From positions 61,755,121 to 61,819,120 of the forward strand of contig CM053325.1 in NCBI GenBank assembly GCA_028583605.1: 64,000 bases of DNA, in the 5' to 3' direction. The position numbers and the translations under genes were made by a program. Source of the stretch: Dastarcus helophoroides. Its lineage: Eukaryota; Arthropoda; Insecta; Coleoptera; Bothrideridae. The notes under the pieces were generated by a model, which did not search any database, was not told the DNA's origin, and worked only from the letters and a program-made list of their open reading frames with translations. Shown here piece after piece: positions 32,231-44,399 of the stretch. Numbering within the stretch: position 1 is the first letter of the stretch; every line of letters starts with the position of its first letter.

Positions 32231-33230
32231 TTATAAGTTTTCACTTCTGACGGCAATCCCCAAAACTGCCCATTTTTCTTTATTTTTAGCTTAGCGAGCC
32301 CAATTTGTTTAGATACTTAAATCATTATGTAAATATCTAAGCATTTTTTTAATTTAAGCTCAGTAAGCTAAAATAAAAAAAAAGTGTAAATCAAAACGAG
32401 TTTGGACAAAGGGCTCCATATTTCAAATAGTTTGGGGCCTTATCAATATTAAATCCAGCCTTGACTTTAATATTCAAAGTGCGACTTCAATATTAAGAAA
32501 TTAAAAAAATGTACCCTTAAAATGACGCTGCTTAAAAATGTTAAGTATAAGTTCACAATTTTTATTTTTTTCTTCTCAAAAATTTGGCTTTAAACTAGAA
32601 TTCTGAAAGTTTACTTAATTTCTCACTAAAACTGAAAAAGTTTGGCTAATGAAATTTATATCTTACTCAGCAATAACTTCTCTTAAAGACCTCTTACAGT
32701 CAACATTTTTTAGATTCTGACATCGGAAAATATTGTCAGAAAGTTAACATTATGTTAACATAAAGATTTCTCATGCTAAAGACATCTATCAAAATTATCT
32801 TATTGGTATCCTTTAGGTATCCGTTAGATGTCCGTAATCTGACGACTAAGAAAAGTTATCTAAATGTTAACATTTCTGTGGCTCTTAAAGTTATCGCTAT
32901 AATGATATCTTTAAGATATCTTTTTGATTTTTATAAAAATTTTCAAACAATTTGACTTTTTTAAAACTAATTATACAAAATTTTAACTTTGACAGTTTTG
33001 ACTTTTATGATAATTTTTACATCTCTTTAATATTTAGACTTTTCAAAAATTTTGACTTACAAAATTTCCACTGACTGGACGTTTTATAATTGCTTTTTAA
33101 ATCTCGATTTTTTTTATTTTAACGTTTTTTGAACATTAGTCTACTTAAAGCATTTATCAACATTTTGAATTATTTGAAAAACTTCGACTTTTTTGATAAC
33201 TCTTCATTTTTATTTTTTGATTCTATCGGA
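32231..33230. other. AT-rich intergenic, no feature recognised
   Basis: About 1 kb of AT-rich sequence that grades into T-rich degenerate repeat after 32940. An open frame at 32773-32955 shows no recognisable domain. Nothing else is claimed. Confidence 0.45.
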
Positions 33231-34370
33231 AGAAGGGGGGACCGTTTGAACTTTTTTCGTAATTTTAAACTCTCATATCTTCCAAACCAAAAGTCGTAGC
33301 TCAATTTGGTTTTCGGATTCCTAATCTACGGGACAAAATCTGATACAGTACTTTTAAATCGTAAATAAAGACTTTTGAATTTTAACTTTGGAAAATTTGA
33401 AAATTTCGAAACTTTAGAGGCTTGTATCTCACGAACCTATAGTCGTAGCTCAATTTGGTTTTCAAATTCCCATTCTACGTCCCGACAACTCTATGAAATT
33501 GCAATAAACTTATTTTCGAAAAATGCAAATTTTTTCAAGCTTTGTAAGGGTCCCCCCTTTGAACTTTTTTCGTAATTTTGAACTCTCATATCTTCCAAAC
33601 CAAAAATCGTAGCTCAATTTGGTTTTCGGATTCGTAATTTGCGGGGCAAAATCTAACTGATACGGTACTTTTAAATTGTAAATAAAAACTTTTGAATTTT
33701 GACTTTGGTAAATTTGAAAATTTCGAAACTTTAGAGGCTTATACCTCGCGAATGGATAGTCGTAACTAAATTTGGTTTTCAAATTCCTATTCTACGTCCC
33801 CAAAACTATATGAAAATGCAATAAACTGATTTTCAAAAAATACAATAAACTCATTTTTGAAAAATGGAAATTTTTTCAAGTTTAGAAAGAAGTGTCCCCC
33901 CTTTGAACTTTTTTCGTAATTTTAAACTTTCATATTTTCAAAACCAAAAATCGTAGCTCCATTTGGTTTTCGGATTCGTAATCTGCTGGACAAAATCTAA
34001 CTGATACGGTACTTTTAAATTGTAAATAAAAACCTTTGAATTTTGACTTTAAAAAATTTGAAAATTTCGAAACTTTGGAGGCTTGTATCTCGCGAACGGA
34101 TAGTCGTAGCTAAATTTGGTTTTCAAATTCCTATTCTACGTCCCGAAAACTATGAAAATGCTACTAATTCACTTTTGAAAAATGCACATTTTTCCATGGC
34201 TAAGAAGAACTTTTGAACTTTTTTCGAAATTTCAAACTCTCATAGCTTCCAACCCAAAAGTCGTAGCTCAATTTGATTCTGAGATTCGCAATCTACGGAT
34301 CCAGATCTATGTGATTTCGACCCAAGGAAATTTGGAGAAAATTTGAGAATTTCGAAATTTTTAAATTCCT
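33231..34370. repeat. ~340-bp satellite, block 1
   Basis: Monomers run from GGTCCCCCCTTTGAACTTTT through AACTCTCATATCTTCC, GTCGTAGCTCAATTTGGTTT, TAATCTACGGGACAAAATCT, GAAACTTTAGAGGCTTGTAT, a second GTCGTAGCTCAATTTGGTTT and CTATTCTACGTCCC. Starts near 33236, 33549 and 33893 give spacings of about 313-344 bases. The last monomer is cut near 34370 where the hexamer array begins. Short open frames here are repeat by-products. Confidence 0.9.
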
Positions 34371-35560
34371 TAAGGTAAAGGTCAAGGTAGAGGTCAAGGT
34401 AGAGGTCAAGGTCGAAGTCAAGGTCAAGGTCAGGGTCAAGGTCGAAGTCAAGGTCAAGGTCAGGATCAAGGTCAGGGTCTAGGTCGAGGTCAAGTTCGAT
34501 GTGAAGGTCAAGGTCAAGGTAGAGGTAAAGGTAAAAATAAAGGCAAAGTTAAAGGAAAGCTAAAGGTAAGGGTAAAGTTACAGGTTAAGGTTAAGGTAAA
34601 GGTTAAGATGAAGGTTAAAGTTAGAGTAAAGGTCAAGGTCAGGGTTAAGGTCAAGGTTGAGGTCAAGGTCAAGGTCAAAATCAAGGTCGAGGTGAAGGTC
34701 AAGGTCAAAGTCAAGGTCAAAGTCAAAATCGAGGTCAAGGTCGAGATTAAGGTAGAGGTAAAGGTTGAGGTAAAGGTTAAGTTAAAGGTAACGGTAAAGG
34801 TAAAGTTAAAGGTAAAGGTACATGTAAAGGTAAAGATAAAGGTAAACGAAAAGGTAAAGGTTAAGGTAAAGGTAAGGGCTAAGGTTAAGGTTAAGGTAAA
34901 GGTAAAGCTTAAAGTAAAGTTGAAGGTAAAGGGTAAGGTCAAGGTTAAGGTCAAAATAAAGGCCAAATTGGGATCAAAATCAAGGTTGAAATCAAGGTTG
35001 AGGTCAATGTCAAAATCAAGTTCGGAGACGAGGTCGGGGTCTAGATCAAGGTCAAGATCAAAGTCAAGGTCGAGGTCAAGGTCGAAGTCAAAATCGAGGT
35101 CAAATTCAAGGTAAAGTTCAAGGTCTAGGTCAAGGTGAAGGTCAAGGTCAAGGTCAAGATCGAAGTCAAAGTCGAGATTAAATTTGAGGTCAAGGTCGAG
35201 GTCAAGGTGGAAGTCAAAGTCGGGGTAAAATTCGAGGTCAGGTCGAGGTCAAGGTCAAGGTTGAATTCAAGGTCGAGGTTAAGGTAGAGGTAAAGGTTGA
35301 GGTAATGGTTAAGGTTAAGGTAAAAGTAAAGGTAAGGATAAAGGTAAAGGTAAAGGTAAAAGTAAAGGTAAAGGTAAGGGTAAAGGTAAAGGCAAAGGCA
35401 AAGGTCGAGGTCAAGGTTAACGTTAAGGTCGAGGTCAAAGTCGAGGTCAAAGTCGAGGTCAAAGTCGAGGTCTTAGTCAAGGTCGAAGTCGAGGTCAAGG
35501 TCGGGGTCAAGATCGGGGTTAAGGTCGAAGTCAAGGTTAAGACCGAGGTCAAGGTCGAGG
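34371..35560. repeat. Hexamer array (AAGGTC/AAGGTA/AAGGTT)n, block 1
   Basis: Tandem six-base repeat with variants AAGGTC, AAGGTA, AAGGTT and GAGGTC in blocks. With a period of two codons, the + strand reads Lys-Val repeats and the minus strand Thr-Leu repeats, so the long open frames are spurious. The array is bounded by satellite on both sides. Confidence 0.93.
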
Positions 35561-35760
35561 TCATATCTTTTAAACCAAGTCGTGGCTCAATTTGGTTTTC
35601 GGATTCGTAATCTAGGGGACAAAATCTAACTGATACGGTACTTTTAAAATGTAAATAAAAACTTTTGAATTTTTACTTGGGAAAATTTGAAAATTTCGAA
35701 ACTTTAGAGGCTTGTATCTCGCGAACCGATAGTCGTAGCTCAATTTGGTTTTCAAATTTC
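35561..35760. repeat. ~340-bp satellite, partial monomer between hexamer arrays
   Basis: Enters at GAGGTCATATCTT, continues through AAATCTAACTGATACGGTAC and GAGGCTTGTATCTCGCGAAC, and exits at CAATTTGGTTTTCAAATTTC into the second hexamer array. Confidence 0.9.
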
Positions 35761-37707
35761 TAGAGTTAAGGTCAAGGTTGAGGTCAAAGTAGAGGTCAAG
35801 ATTAAAGTCAAGGTCAAGGTCGAGGTCAAGGTCAAGGTCGAAGTCAAAGTCGAGATCAAATTCGAGGTCAAGGTCGAGGTCAAGGTCGAAGTTAATGTAA
35901 AGGTTAAGGTAGAGGTAAAGGTTGAGGTAAAGGTTAAGGTAAAGGTAAAAGTCAAGGTAAAGGTAAATTTAAGGGTAAAGATAAAAGTAAAGGTTAAGGC
36001 AAAGGTCAAGGTAAAGATTAAGGTGAAGATAAAGGTAAAGGTTAAGGGCGAGGTTAAGGTTAGGGTCGAACTCAAGGTTAACGTTAAGGTCGAGGTCAAA
36101 GTCAAGGTTGAGGTCAAGATCGGAATCAAGGTCGGGGTTAAGGTTGATGTAAAAGTTGAGGTCAAAGTCAAGGTCAAGGTCGAGGTCAAGGTCAAGGTTA
36201 AAGTAGAAGTTAGGTTAGAGATAAAGGTTGAGGTAGAGGTAAAGGTAAAGGGAAGGTGAATGTGAATGTGAAGGTGAAGTTCAAGGTGAAGGTCAAGGTG
36301 AAGGTGAAGTTGAATTTGAAAGTGAAGATGAAGGTAAAGGTGAAGGTAAAGGTAAAGGTAGAGGTAAAGGTAAAGGTTAAGGTTAAGGTTAAGGTAAAGG
36401 TTAAGGTAAAGGTTAAGGTAAAGGTTAAGGTAAAGATTAAGGTTAAGGTAAATATTAAGGTTAAGGTAAAGATTAAAGTTAAGGTAAAGATTAAAGTAAA
36501 GGTAAAGATTAAGGTAAAGGTAAAGATTAAGGTAAAGGTTAAGGTAAAGGTAAAGATTAAGGTCGAGGTTAAGGTTCAGGTCAAGGTCGAGGTCAAAGTA
36601 GAGGTCAAGGTCGAGATTAAGGTCGATGTAAAAGTCAAGGTCAAATTCAAGGTCAAAGTCGAGGTCAAGGTTAAAGTCAAAGTCGAGGTCAAGGTTGAGG
36701 TCAAGGTTAAAGTAGAGGTTAAGGTAGAGATAAAGGTTGAGGTAGAGGTTAAGGTAAGGGTAAAGGTGAAGGTGAAGGTAAAGGTAAAGATAAAGGTAAA
36801 GGTTAAGGGCGAGGTTAAGGTTAAGGTCGAGGTCAAGGTTAACGTTAAAGTCGAAGGCAAAGTCGAGATCAAGGTCGATGTAAAAGTCGAGGTCAAAGTC
36901 AAGGTCAAGGTCGAGGTTAAGGTAGAGGTAAGGATTGAAGTAAAGGTAAAGTAAAGGTAAAGGTAAGGGTAAATGTAAAGGTAAAGGTAAAGGTAAAGAT
37001 AAGGCAAAGGTAAAGGTTAAAGTAAAGGTAAAGATAAAGGTTAAAGTCAAAGTTAAGCTTAAGGTCAAAGTCTAGGTCAATGTCAAGGTCGAGGTCAAGG
37101 TAGAGGTAAAGATAAGGTTAAAGGTTAAGGCTAAGGTTAAGGAAAAGGTAAATGTAAAGGTAAAGATAAAGGTAAAGGTTAAAGTCGAGGTTAAGGTTAA
37201 GGTCGAGGTCAAAGTCGAGGTTAAGGTCAAGATCGAGGTCAAGGTCGAGGTCAAGGTAGAGGTAAAGATAAGGTTAAAGGTTAAGGCTAAGGTTAAGGTA
37301 AAGGTTAAGGTAACGGTAAAAGTAAAAGTAAGGGTAAAGGTAAAGCTTAAGGTTGGGGTTAAGGTTAAGATCAGGGTCGAGGTCAAGTTCGAGGTCAAAA
37401 TCTAGATCAAGGTCGATGTCAAGTTCGAGATCAAGTCGAGGTCAAGGTCGAAGTCAAGGTCGAGGTTAAGGTAGAGGTAAAAGTTGAGGTAAAGGTTAAG
37501 GTAAAGATAAAGATAAGGGTAATGGTTAAGGTGAAGGTAAAAGTAAAGATAAAGGTTAAGGTTAAGGTAAAGTTTAAGGTTAGGGTTAAGGTCATATTGA
37601 GGTCATATTTGAGGTCAAATCCGAGGTCAAATTCAAGGTTTAGGTCGAGGTCAAGGTTGAGGTTAAGGTCGAAGTCAAGGTCGAGGTCAAGATCAGGGTC
37701 AAGGTCG
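35761..37707. repeat. Hexamer array, block 2
   Basis: About 1.95 kb of the same six-base repeat. GGTAAA/GGTTAA-type units dominate about 36240-36560 and GGTCAA/GGTCGA-type units dominate the edges. Lys-Val and Thr-Leu frames (for example 36256-36954) are by-products. It ends with GAGGTCATATCTTCCAAACC, re-entering the satellite at the same point as block 1. Confidence 0.93.
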
Positions 37708-39515
37708 AGGTCATATCTTCCAAACCAAAAGTCGTGGCTCAATTTGGTTTTCGGATTCGTAATCCACGGGACAAAATCTAACTGATACGGTACTTTTAAT
37801 TCGTAAATAAAACTTTTGAATTTTGACTTTGGAAAATTTGAAAATTTCCAAACTTTAGAGGCTTATACCTCGCGAACGGGTAGTCGTAGCTCAATTTGGT
37901 TTTCAAATTCCTATTCTACGTCCCAAAAACTCCACGAAAATACGATAAACTCATTTTCGAAAAATGCAAATTTTTTCAAGTTTTGTAAGAAGGGTCCCCC
38001 CTTTGAACTTTTTTCGTAATTTTAAACTCTCGTATCTTCCAAACCAAAAGTCGTAGCTCAATTTGGTTTTCGGATTCGTAATCTACGGGACAAAATCTAA
38101 TTGATAGGGTACTTTTAAATCGTAAATAAAACTTTTGAATTTTGACTTTGAAAAATTTGAAAATTTCGAAACTTTAGAGGCTTATATCTCGCGAACCCAT
38201 AGTCGTAGCTCAATTTGGTTTCCAAATTCCTATTTTACGTCCCGAAAACTCTATGAAAATGCAATAAACTCATTTTCAAAAAATGCAAATTTTTTCAAGT
38301 TTTGTAAGAAGGGTCCCCCCTTTGAACTTTTTTCGTAATTTTAAACTCTCATATCTTCCAAACCAAAAGTCGTAGCTCAATTTGGTTTTCGGATTCGTAA
38401 TCTACGGGACAAAATCTAACTGATAGGGTACTTTTAAATCGTAAATAATAACTTTTGATTTTGACTATGGAAAATTTGAAAATTTCGAAACTTTAGAGGC
38501 TTATACCTCGCGAACGGATAGTCGTAGCTCAATTTGGTTTTCAAATTCCTATTCTACGTCCCGAAAACTCTATGAAAATGCAATAAACTCATTTTCAAAA
38601 AATACAATAAACTCATTTTTGAAAAATGGAAATTTTTTTAAGTTTAGAAAGAAGTGTCCTCCCTTTGAACTTTCTTCGTAATTTTAAACTCTCATATCTT
38701 CCAAATCAAAAGTCGTAGCTCAATTTGGTTTTCGGATTCGTAATCTGCGGGACAAAATCTAACTTATACGGTACTTTTAAATCATAAACACTTTTGAATT
38801 TTGACTTTGGAAAATTTAGAAATTTCGAAATTTTAAAGGCTTTTACCTTGCGAACAGATAGTCGTAGCTCAATTTGGTTTCCAAATTCCTATTTTACGTT
38901 CCGAAAACTCTATGAAAATGCAATAAACTCATTTTCAAAAAATACAATAAACTCATTTTCGAAAAATGCAAATTTTTTCAAGTTTTGTAAGAAGTGTGCC
39001 CACTTTGAACTTTATTTGTAATTTTAAACTCTCATATATTCCAAGCCAAAAGTCGAAGTTCAATTTGGTTTTCGGATTCATAATCTACGTGACAAAATCT
39101 AACTAATACGGTACTTTTCAATCATAAACACTTTTGAATTTTGACTTTGGAAAATTTAGAAATTTGGAAATTTTAGAGGCTTTTACCACGCGAACAGATA
39201 GTCGTAGCTCAATTTGGTTTTCAAATTCCTGTTTTACATCCCGAAAACTCTATGAAAATGCTGTAAACTCATTTTCGAAAATTGGAAATTTTTGCACGTT
39301 TTGCAATTTGAACTTTTTTCGTAACTTTAAACTCTTACATCTTCCAAACCAAAAAACGTAGCTCAAGATTTTCAGATTCGTAATTTACGGGTCCAAATCC
39401 CTATGATAGGGTACTTTCAAATCTTAACTAATGACTTTTGAATTTCGACCCTAGGAAATCTGATGAAAATTTGAAAATTTCGAAACCTTAGAGGCTTGTA
39501 TCTCGTCGTTTTAGC
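37708..39515. repeat. ~340-bp satellite, block 2
   Basis: Monomer starts at GTCCCCCCTTTGAAC or variants near 37995, 38314, 38655 and 38997, with a further diverged one near 39300. Spacing is 319-342 bases. Monomers from about 38580 contain an extra ATACAATAAACTCATTTT duplication. After 39480 the sequence leaves the satellite. Confidence 0.9.
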
Positions 39516-39571
39516 ACGATCTGAGGTGATCTCATAAACTGTGTTAAACATCGACTTATTGCTCTTTCAGT

Positions 39572-39790
39572 AAACGTAACAAAATTGACTTTATCAGCTT
39601 GCACAGCTTTATAAAGTTTGTGCTGATTACAGAATGCTGTTTTGTTCAAATTCAAAGATACATACGTTCAACAAAAAATCAGACAAATACACCTTCTTAT
39701 TTATATATTAGTTAGGATGAAATTTATCAAGGGGTACCCAATGTCATGAACAATTATAGAAAGGATTCACAGGTCTCGAAAGTTAGACCA
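39572..39790 (+). repeat. Dispersed repeat, copy 2
   Basis: Shares with 49170-49375 the ordered words CAGAATGATG or CAGAATGCTG, TTTTGTTCAAATTC, TTCATATATTAGTTAG or TTTATATATTAGTTAG, and TCTCGAAAGTT or TGTCGAAAGTT. A third, inverted, partial copy is at 30457-30552. It may be the 3' end of a non-coding mobile element; the class is not recognised. Confidence 0.72.
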
Positions 39791-40530
39791 TAGTCCTACC
39801 TGTGAAAGACTTTCATTCGAACGAACTCACTCGAAAGATAATGAAACTTTACAATTAACAAGTCTGAGGAGAAAATTTAATTTAACCTGCAAATCTAATT
39901 ATTATCAACTACACAAAGAAAATACTGTCTTCATGAAACGCTTCTCGTATTTACTTTTAAACTGCACTGAAAGTGCCCAAGTATGTATTGATGGAGTAAA
40001 CAAATAGATATGAAGGAATATAATATTATTTATTTAGAAAGCCTGCCGACATTTCAAGTAGCATTTTAGATGTTTAAAAATCATAGGTAAGCGGTAAATA
40101 AGACAACATTTTTTTATGTTTTCCACGAATGAGTTAATAACTGTATACTGTAACTATAAGTGCTTTACTTTTACCTTTCACCGGAATAATAAACGTTATA
40201 TCTCTCGGAGTGCCCGAGGTTACTATTTTATTACATTTAGCTCTTGGGAAAAGGAACGAATCATCTTTCAATAAACCAGTACGATTTTTTTTAACGTAGT
40301 GTGCTCTCAAACTACCGAGAAGTATAAAGCCGGCATCATAACTTAATTATCTCGCCAACAATGAGACATTCTCTGCAAATGCATAATTATGTAAAAAGGA
40401 AAGAACCACAATCGATGCAAAAATAATCAAATTGCTTTAACTGATACATGGATATTATGAAAATTGATCTGAACACATGCAAGTATCGTCAGCCAATGAT
40501 TAGAAAAACAAAATATTTTATAATAAAAAG
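39791..40530. other. Low-repeat intergenic sequence
   Basis: Ordinary-complexity sequence. GTATAAAGCCGGCATCATAA at 40321-40340 resembles a TATA promoter and is followed by a short ATG frame at 40361, but no splice partner or domain is visible, so no gene is called. Confidence 0.4.
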
Positions 40531-40532
40531 GA

Positions 40533-40666
40533 GAATTGAAATATAGACTTGTCCCCTGAAACCAAAAAAAGATTAAACAACACAATAAAGGTTGCAAACT
40601 TTGTTGTGTTTTTTAATCTTTCTTGTTCTGTATTTCAATTTTTGACCAGTCCGTTCCACCAAACAA
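40533..40666. mobile_element. Fold-back element with centre deleted
   Basis: Only the outer arms remain, back to back: TTGTCCCCTGAAACC and AACAACACAATAAAGGTTGC directly join AACTTTGTTGTGTTTTTTAA and CTTTCTTG, ending GACCAGTCCGTTCCACCAAA. The hammerhead-like cores are gone. Confidence 0.87.
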
Positions 40667-41867
40667 TAAAAAGAAGAGTTAATTTGGTCACCGAAAAATT
40701 AAGTTTTAGTTGATATATCGTTTGAGGTATCATTTGAAAGAGCTATCTCTAAGGTTCCTAAAATTCAATGCAATAACACTTTGTAGACCACTTTATTTTT
40801 CTAAGAAGAAGAATAGAAATATTTTTCGAAATAAAAGTAATTTTTCAAAAATCCTATTATGTTAAATGCAAAATTGCCATTTTTCGTTTCACTCCGACTA
40901 ATAATTATGGGTAATTATGTTTAGCTTGTCAGGTACCAAAATGCTTCAGTTTTAATCAGTGACACTGCATTATAAAACCTTCATGCTCAACTGAAACATT
41001 TAACTATAAATCGGATACTGTCCATCGAGAGAAGAGGAAGTGGCCTGGAATATTGTAGGCCAACTACGGAAGCGTCAGCAGTCGAGTTAATCTGGGATAT
41101 GAGCAAAAGCTGCAGACCGTACCATCAACCAAACAGTTCTTCGCGTGCTCTTCTACCAAAGTCACCTATGACCACCATGAACCTGAAACCGTACCGCCGG
41201 TGTTAGTGCTCCTACACACACATACAACCGCTAATCCAGCCGGTTGCTGAATAGACCAATATTTGTATTCGTAATGTGTTAATTGATTGTTAACTCGAGA
41301 AACAGTGATTACCGATTTATTCTCAATCTTAAATGGTTACTAAAATGGACATATACCACCGATATCGAAGATTTTCCTTTCCTAAAAGGTACATGTTTAT
41401 GTTTCGTTTTTAAAAATGATGTTACTAATAAAAGGGATAAAAGAGAAATAAATTAATTGGGTCCCCGTTGTTATGCGCTATATTGTTACTCTTGGGGGTT
41501 AAAAAATATATTTAATTGAATAGTGAAAAAATTTAAAAGTTATGAGCCAAAAATTAAATTTTTGAAAACATGTTTGCTCGAATGAGGCAAAATTTTAGAG
41601 TCGAACTTTTCGAATGTTGTCAAAACCTTCGAAAAAAGTCAGTCCAAAATACGCGATTTAAACTATTTGTGTTACGCGAAAGAAAAATAATTTAACACCA
41701 TATTTCATGAATATTTAACAAATCGAATCATAAATAACTTCCTTCCATGTTTCTATAACAATTTCCTGATTAATAATTAAAGTGTTACCTTTGAAATTAA
41801 ATTCGAAGGGGATTTGAGATGACTTTAGAAATATAATTCGCAAAATTCATTACTCATTGTTAAATAT
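40667..41867. other. Low-repeat intergenic with a GC-richer island
   Basis: Mostly ordinary AT-rich sequence. From about 41025 to 41260 the GC content rises to roughly half, with one + strand frame open for about 60 codons (ending TAG near 41205) without a clear start codon. TATAAAA occurs near 40972. It may be a decayed exon or gene fragment, but no family is recognised. Confidence 0.4.
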
Positions 41868-42100
41868 AGTCAACTCCTGATAAGTTGACACTAGTTAATT
41901 TGACATCTTCCATAATTTGACATTTTTTCCCCGTCCCTTGAAAAATACTCAATAAATTGAAAAAAAAATCAATGTGATTTGGTCCCTTTGGTAATTTGAA
42001 GTTGTGGAAAAGACATTTTGCTTGCCGACATTCTATAATTTGAACTCAGACTTTCCTACTCTCTATAATTTGAAGTCTCAACTCTCATCACTGTCGAAAA
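41868..42100 (+). mobile_element. pogo/Tigger-like terminal fragment, left end
   Basis: Begins AGTCAACTCCTGATAAGTTG, followed by repeated ATAATTTGA-like words (CCATAATTTGACATTTTT, TTCTATAATTTGAACTCAG, TCTATAATTTGAAGTCTC). Inverted repeats of pogo/Tigger-type elements typically start CAGTCGACTCTCGATAATT, and the complementary end occurs at 48664-48743. No transposase of that family is visible here. Confidence 0.5.
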
Positions 42101-42299
42101 TCGATTGGACAATGATAAATGAAAGTCCGGATTTAAGACGAGTTGCCTAAAGATTAGACCAGCACTTAGCATATGTAACAAAAATTTTCGCTGCGAAGTA
42201 ATGAAAAATAAGTTAGTATCGAGTTGCCACTGAATACAAACCTGTAAAAATGTCTCAATTGAATATTCGGTATCATATTTGTCGTATATTTTACGAAGT

Positions 42300-42585
42300 T
42301 ATAGCGTATAAACTGACACAATCCGAAAGAGAATACCCAGAGATTGGTTAGAGGGTCGCAACATTCCTTTCGTATTCAAAAATCCTCCAAATGTTCCATA
42401 GATACGCCCAATTGAAAACTTTTGGGCAATATTGGGTAAAAAGCTATATGATAAATACTGGAAATGAAGAACAATCATGATGCCGAGTCTAAAAAAATTC
42501 GGGAAATAGATAGTCTGACAACCCAGCACTCGATGCAATAAGTCAGGAGAAAATTGGGTGCCATCAAAGACTTTAGGAATAATTT
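42300..42585 (+). pseudogene. Tc1-like transposase C-terminal relic
   Basis: From 42345 the + strand reads WLEGRNIPFVFKNPPNVP, then TAG, then IRPIENFWAILGKKLYDKYW. The NPPNVP...RPIENFW signature with the Glu of PIEN is the last catalytic motif of a Tc1-like DDE transposase family common in animals. A frameshift and another stop follow, with KKIREIDSL and VRRKLGAIKDF as the usual C-terminal pieces. Upstream catalytic motifs are missing, so this is a dead fragment of about 90 codons. Confidence 0.72.
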
Positions 42586-43106
42586 GAATGTTTTTTTCTT
42601 GATTAAATTCTAAGGAAAACAGTTTTAATAAATGCTTCGAACAAACTTTACTATTTATTTTATGTTACGCTTAGATTTTTTTTCGAAAACTTTTGTCACA
42701 TACGTTTTTGGTCCCATTGTGTTATCTCTGTGATTGGTCATTCATTCAGTCGCCCAATTTTATTGAGAAACTGAAGAATGCCTCTTGGATGCGCCTCTCA
42801 CAAACTGGCCACACACTAGAGAAGTCCCCCAGCGTGAATCCTCTGATAATAGATGGAAGCCGTTCAGTCAAATAAAAATTACGGACATTTTTTAATAAAC
42901 ATTTGAATATTTTACAAATACTGTTAAAGAAAAATCACGAATTTTTATTAAATTGATGTTTATTTGAATTTTTTTCCACTCCCACTTGGATATTTGAACA
43001 ACTATTAGTGATGGAAGCAGAAACTCGAAAAGGGAAAGTTCCAAAATTTGCTCATTTCTTATCTAACTAGACATTAATAATTACACTGGAAATAATGCCT
43101 AAAAGC

Positions 43107-43109
<3 letters not shown>
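42586..43109. other. Intergenic, nothing recognised
   Basis: AT-rich sequence; the patch at 42700-42870 is less AT-rich and open in one frame, but shows no recognisable domain. Confidence 0.4.
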
Positions 43110-43175
<66 letters not shown>

Positions 43176-43254
43176 AGTGAGGGGGAGAGAGAAAGAGAGA
43201 GAAAGGGGGGAGAAAGAGAGAGAGGGGGAGAAAGAGGTGGAAAGAGAGGGGGGA

Positions 43255-43285
<31 letters not shown>

Positions 43286-43773
43286 GAGGGAGAGAGAGAG
43301 AGAAAGAGAGAGTGAGAGAGAGAAGGAGGGAGAGATAGGGAGAGAGAAAGCGGAAGAAGAAGAAGAAAAGATAGTAAGGAAGAGAACAAAGAATAGGAAT
43401 TACAGAGAAAGAAGAAAAAGGAAAAAAAGACGATAAAATGATAAAGGGAAAGAAAGAGAGAAAGAGAAAAAGAGCAAAAGAGAAAGAGAGAAAGAGAGAG
43501 CGAAAGGGAGAGAGAGAGAAAGAGGGAAAAAAGAGAGAAAAAGCGGAAGCGGAAGAAGAAAAAGAAGATAGTAAAGAAGAGAACAAAGGATAGAAATTAC
43601 AGAGAAAGAAGAAGAAAAAGGAAAAGAGGACGATAAAAAGATAAAGGGAAAGAGGGAGAGAGAAAGCGGAAGCGGAAAAGGAAGAAGAAGAAGAAGATAG
43701 TAAGGAAGAGAACAAAGAATAGAAATTACAGGGAAAGAAGGAAAGAAAGAAAAAGAGGTCGATAAAAAGATAA

Positions 43774-43844
<71 letters not shown>

Positions 43845-44368
43845 AAGAGAGAGAAAGCGGAAGTGGAAGAAGAAGAAAGAGAGAGAGAGAGAGAGAAAGA
43901 GAGAAAGCGGAGGTGGAGGAAAAAGAAGAAAGAGAGAGAGCGAGAGAGAAAAAAAGTAAGAGAGAGAGAAAGAGAAAGAGAGAAAGAAAGAAAGAGTGAG
44001 AGAGAGAGAGAGAGAGAGAAAGCGGAAGTAAGGAAGAGAACAAAGAATAGGAATTACAGAGAAAGAAAGAAAAAAGGAAAAGAGGACGATAAAAAGATAA
44101 AGGAAAAGATATAGAGAAAGAAAAAGCTGAAGCGAAAGAAGAAGAAGAAGAAGAAAAAGAAGAAGATAGTAAGGAAGAGAACAAAGAATAAAAATTAGAA
44201 GGAAAGAAGAAAAGAAAGAAAAAGAGGACGATAAAAAAAAGGGAAAGAGAGAGAAAGAGAGAAAAAGCGGAAACGGAAGAAGAAGATGGTAAGGAAGAGT
44301 ACAAAGAATAAAAATTACAAGGAAAGAAGAAAAGAAAGAAAAAGAGGACGGTAAAAAGATAAAGGAAA

Positions 44369-44399
<31 letters not shown>

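Noticed and set aside
35752..37068. 438-codon Thr/Leu and Leu/Asp/Tyr-rich open frame and opposite Lys-Val frames
   Set aside because: By-product of the six-base array, which has a two-codon period in every frame.
34371..37707. Hexamer array as a telomere-like repeat
   Set aside because: The units TCAAGG/TTAAGG have one more A than insect TTAGG or beetle TCAGG repeats, are highly variable, and are flanked by satellite on both sides.
40321..40450. TATA box followed by a short ATG frame
   Set aside because: The frame stops after about 20 codons with no donor site or second exon; recorded only as a note in the intergenic entry.
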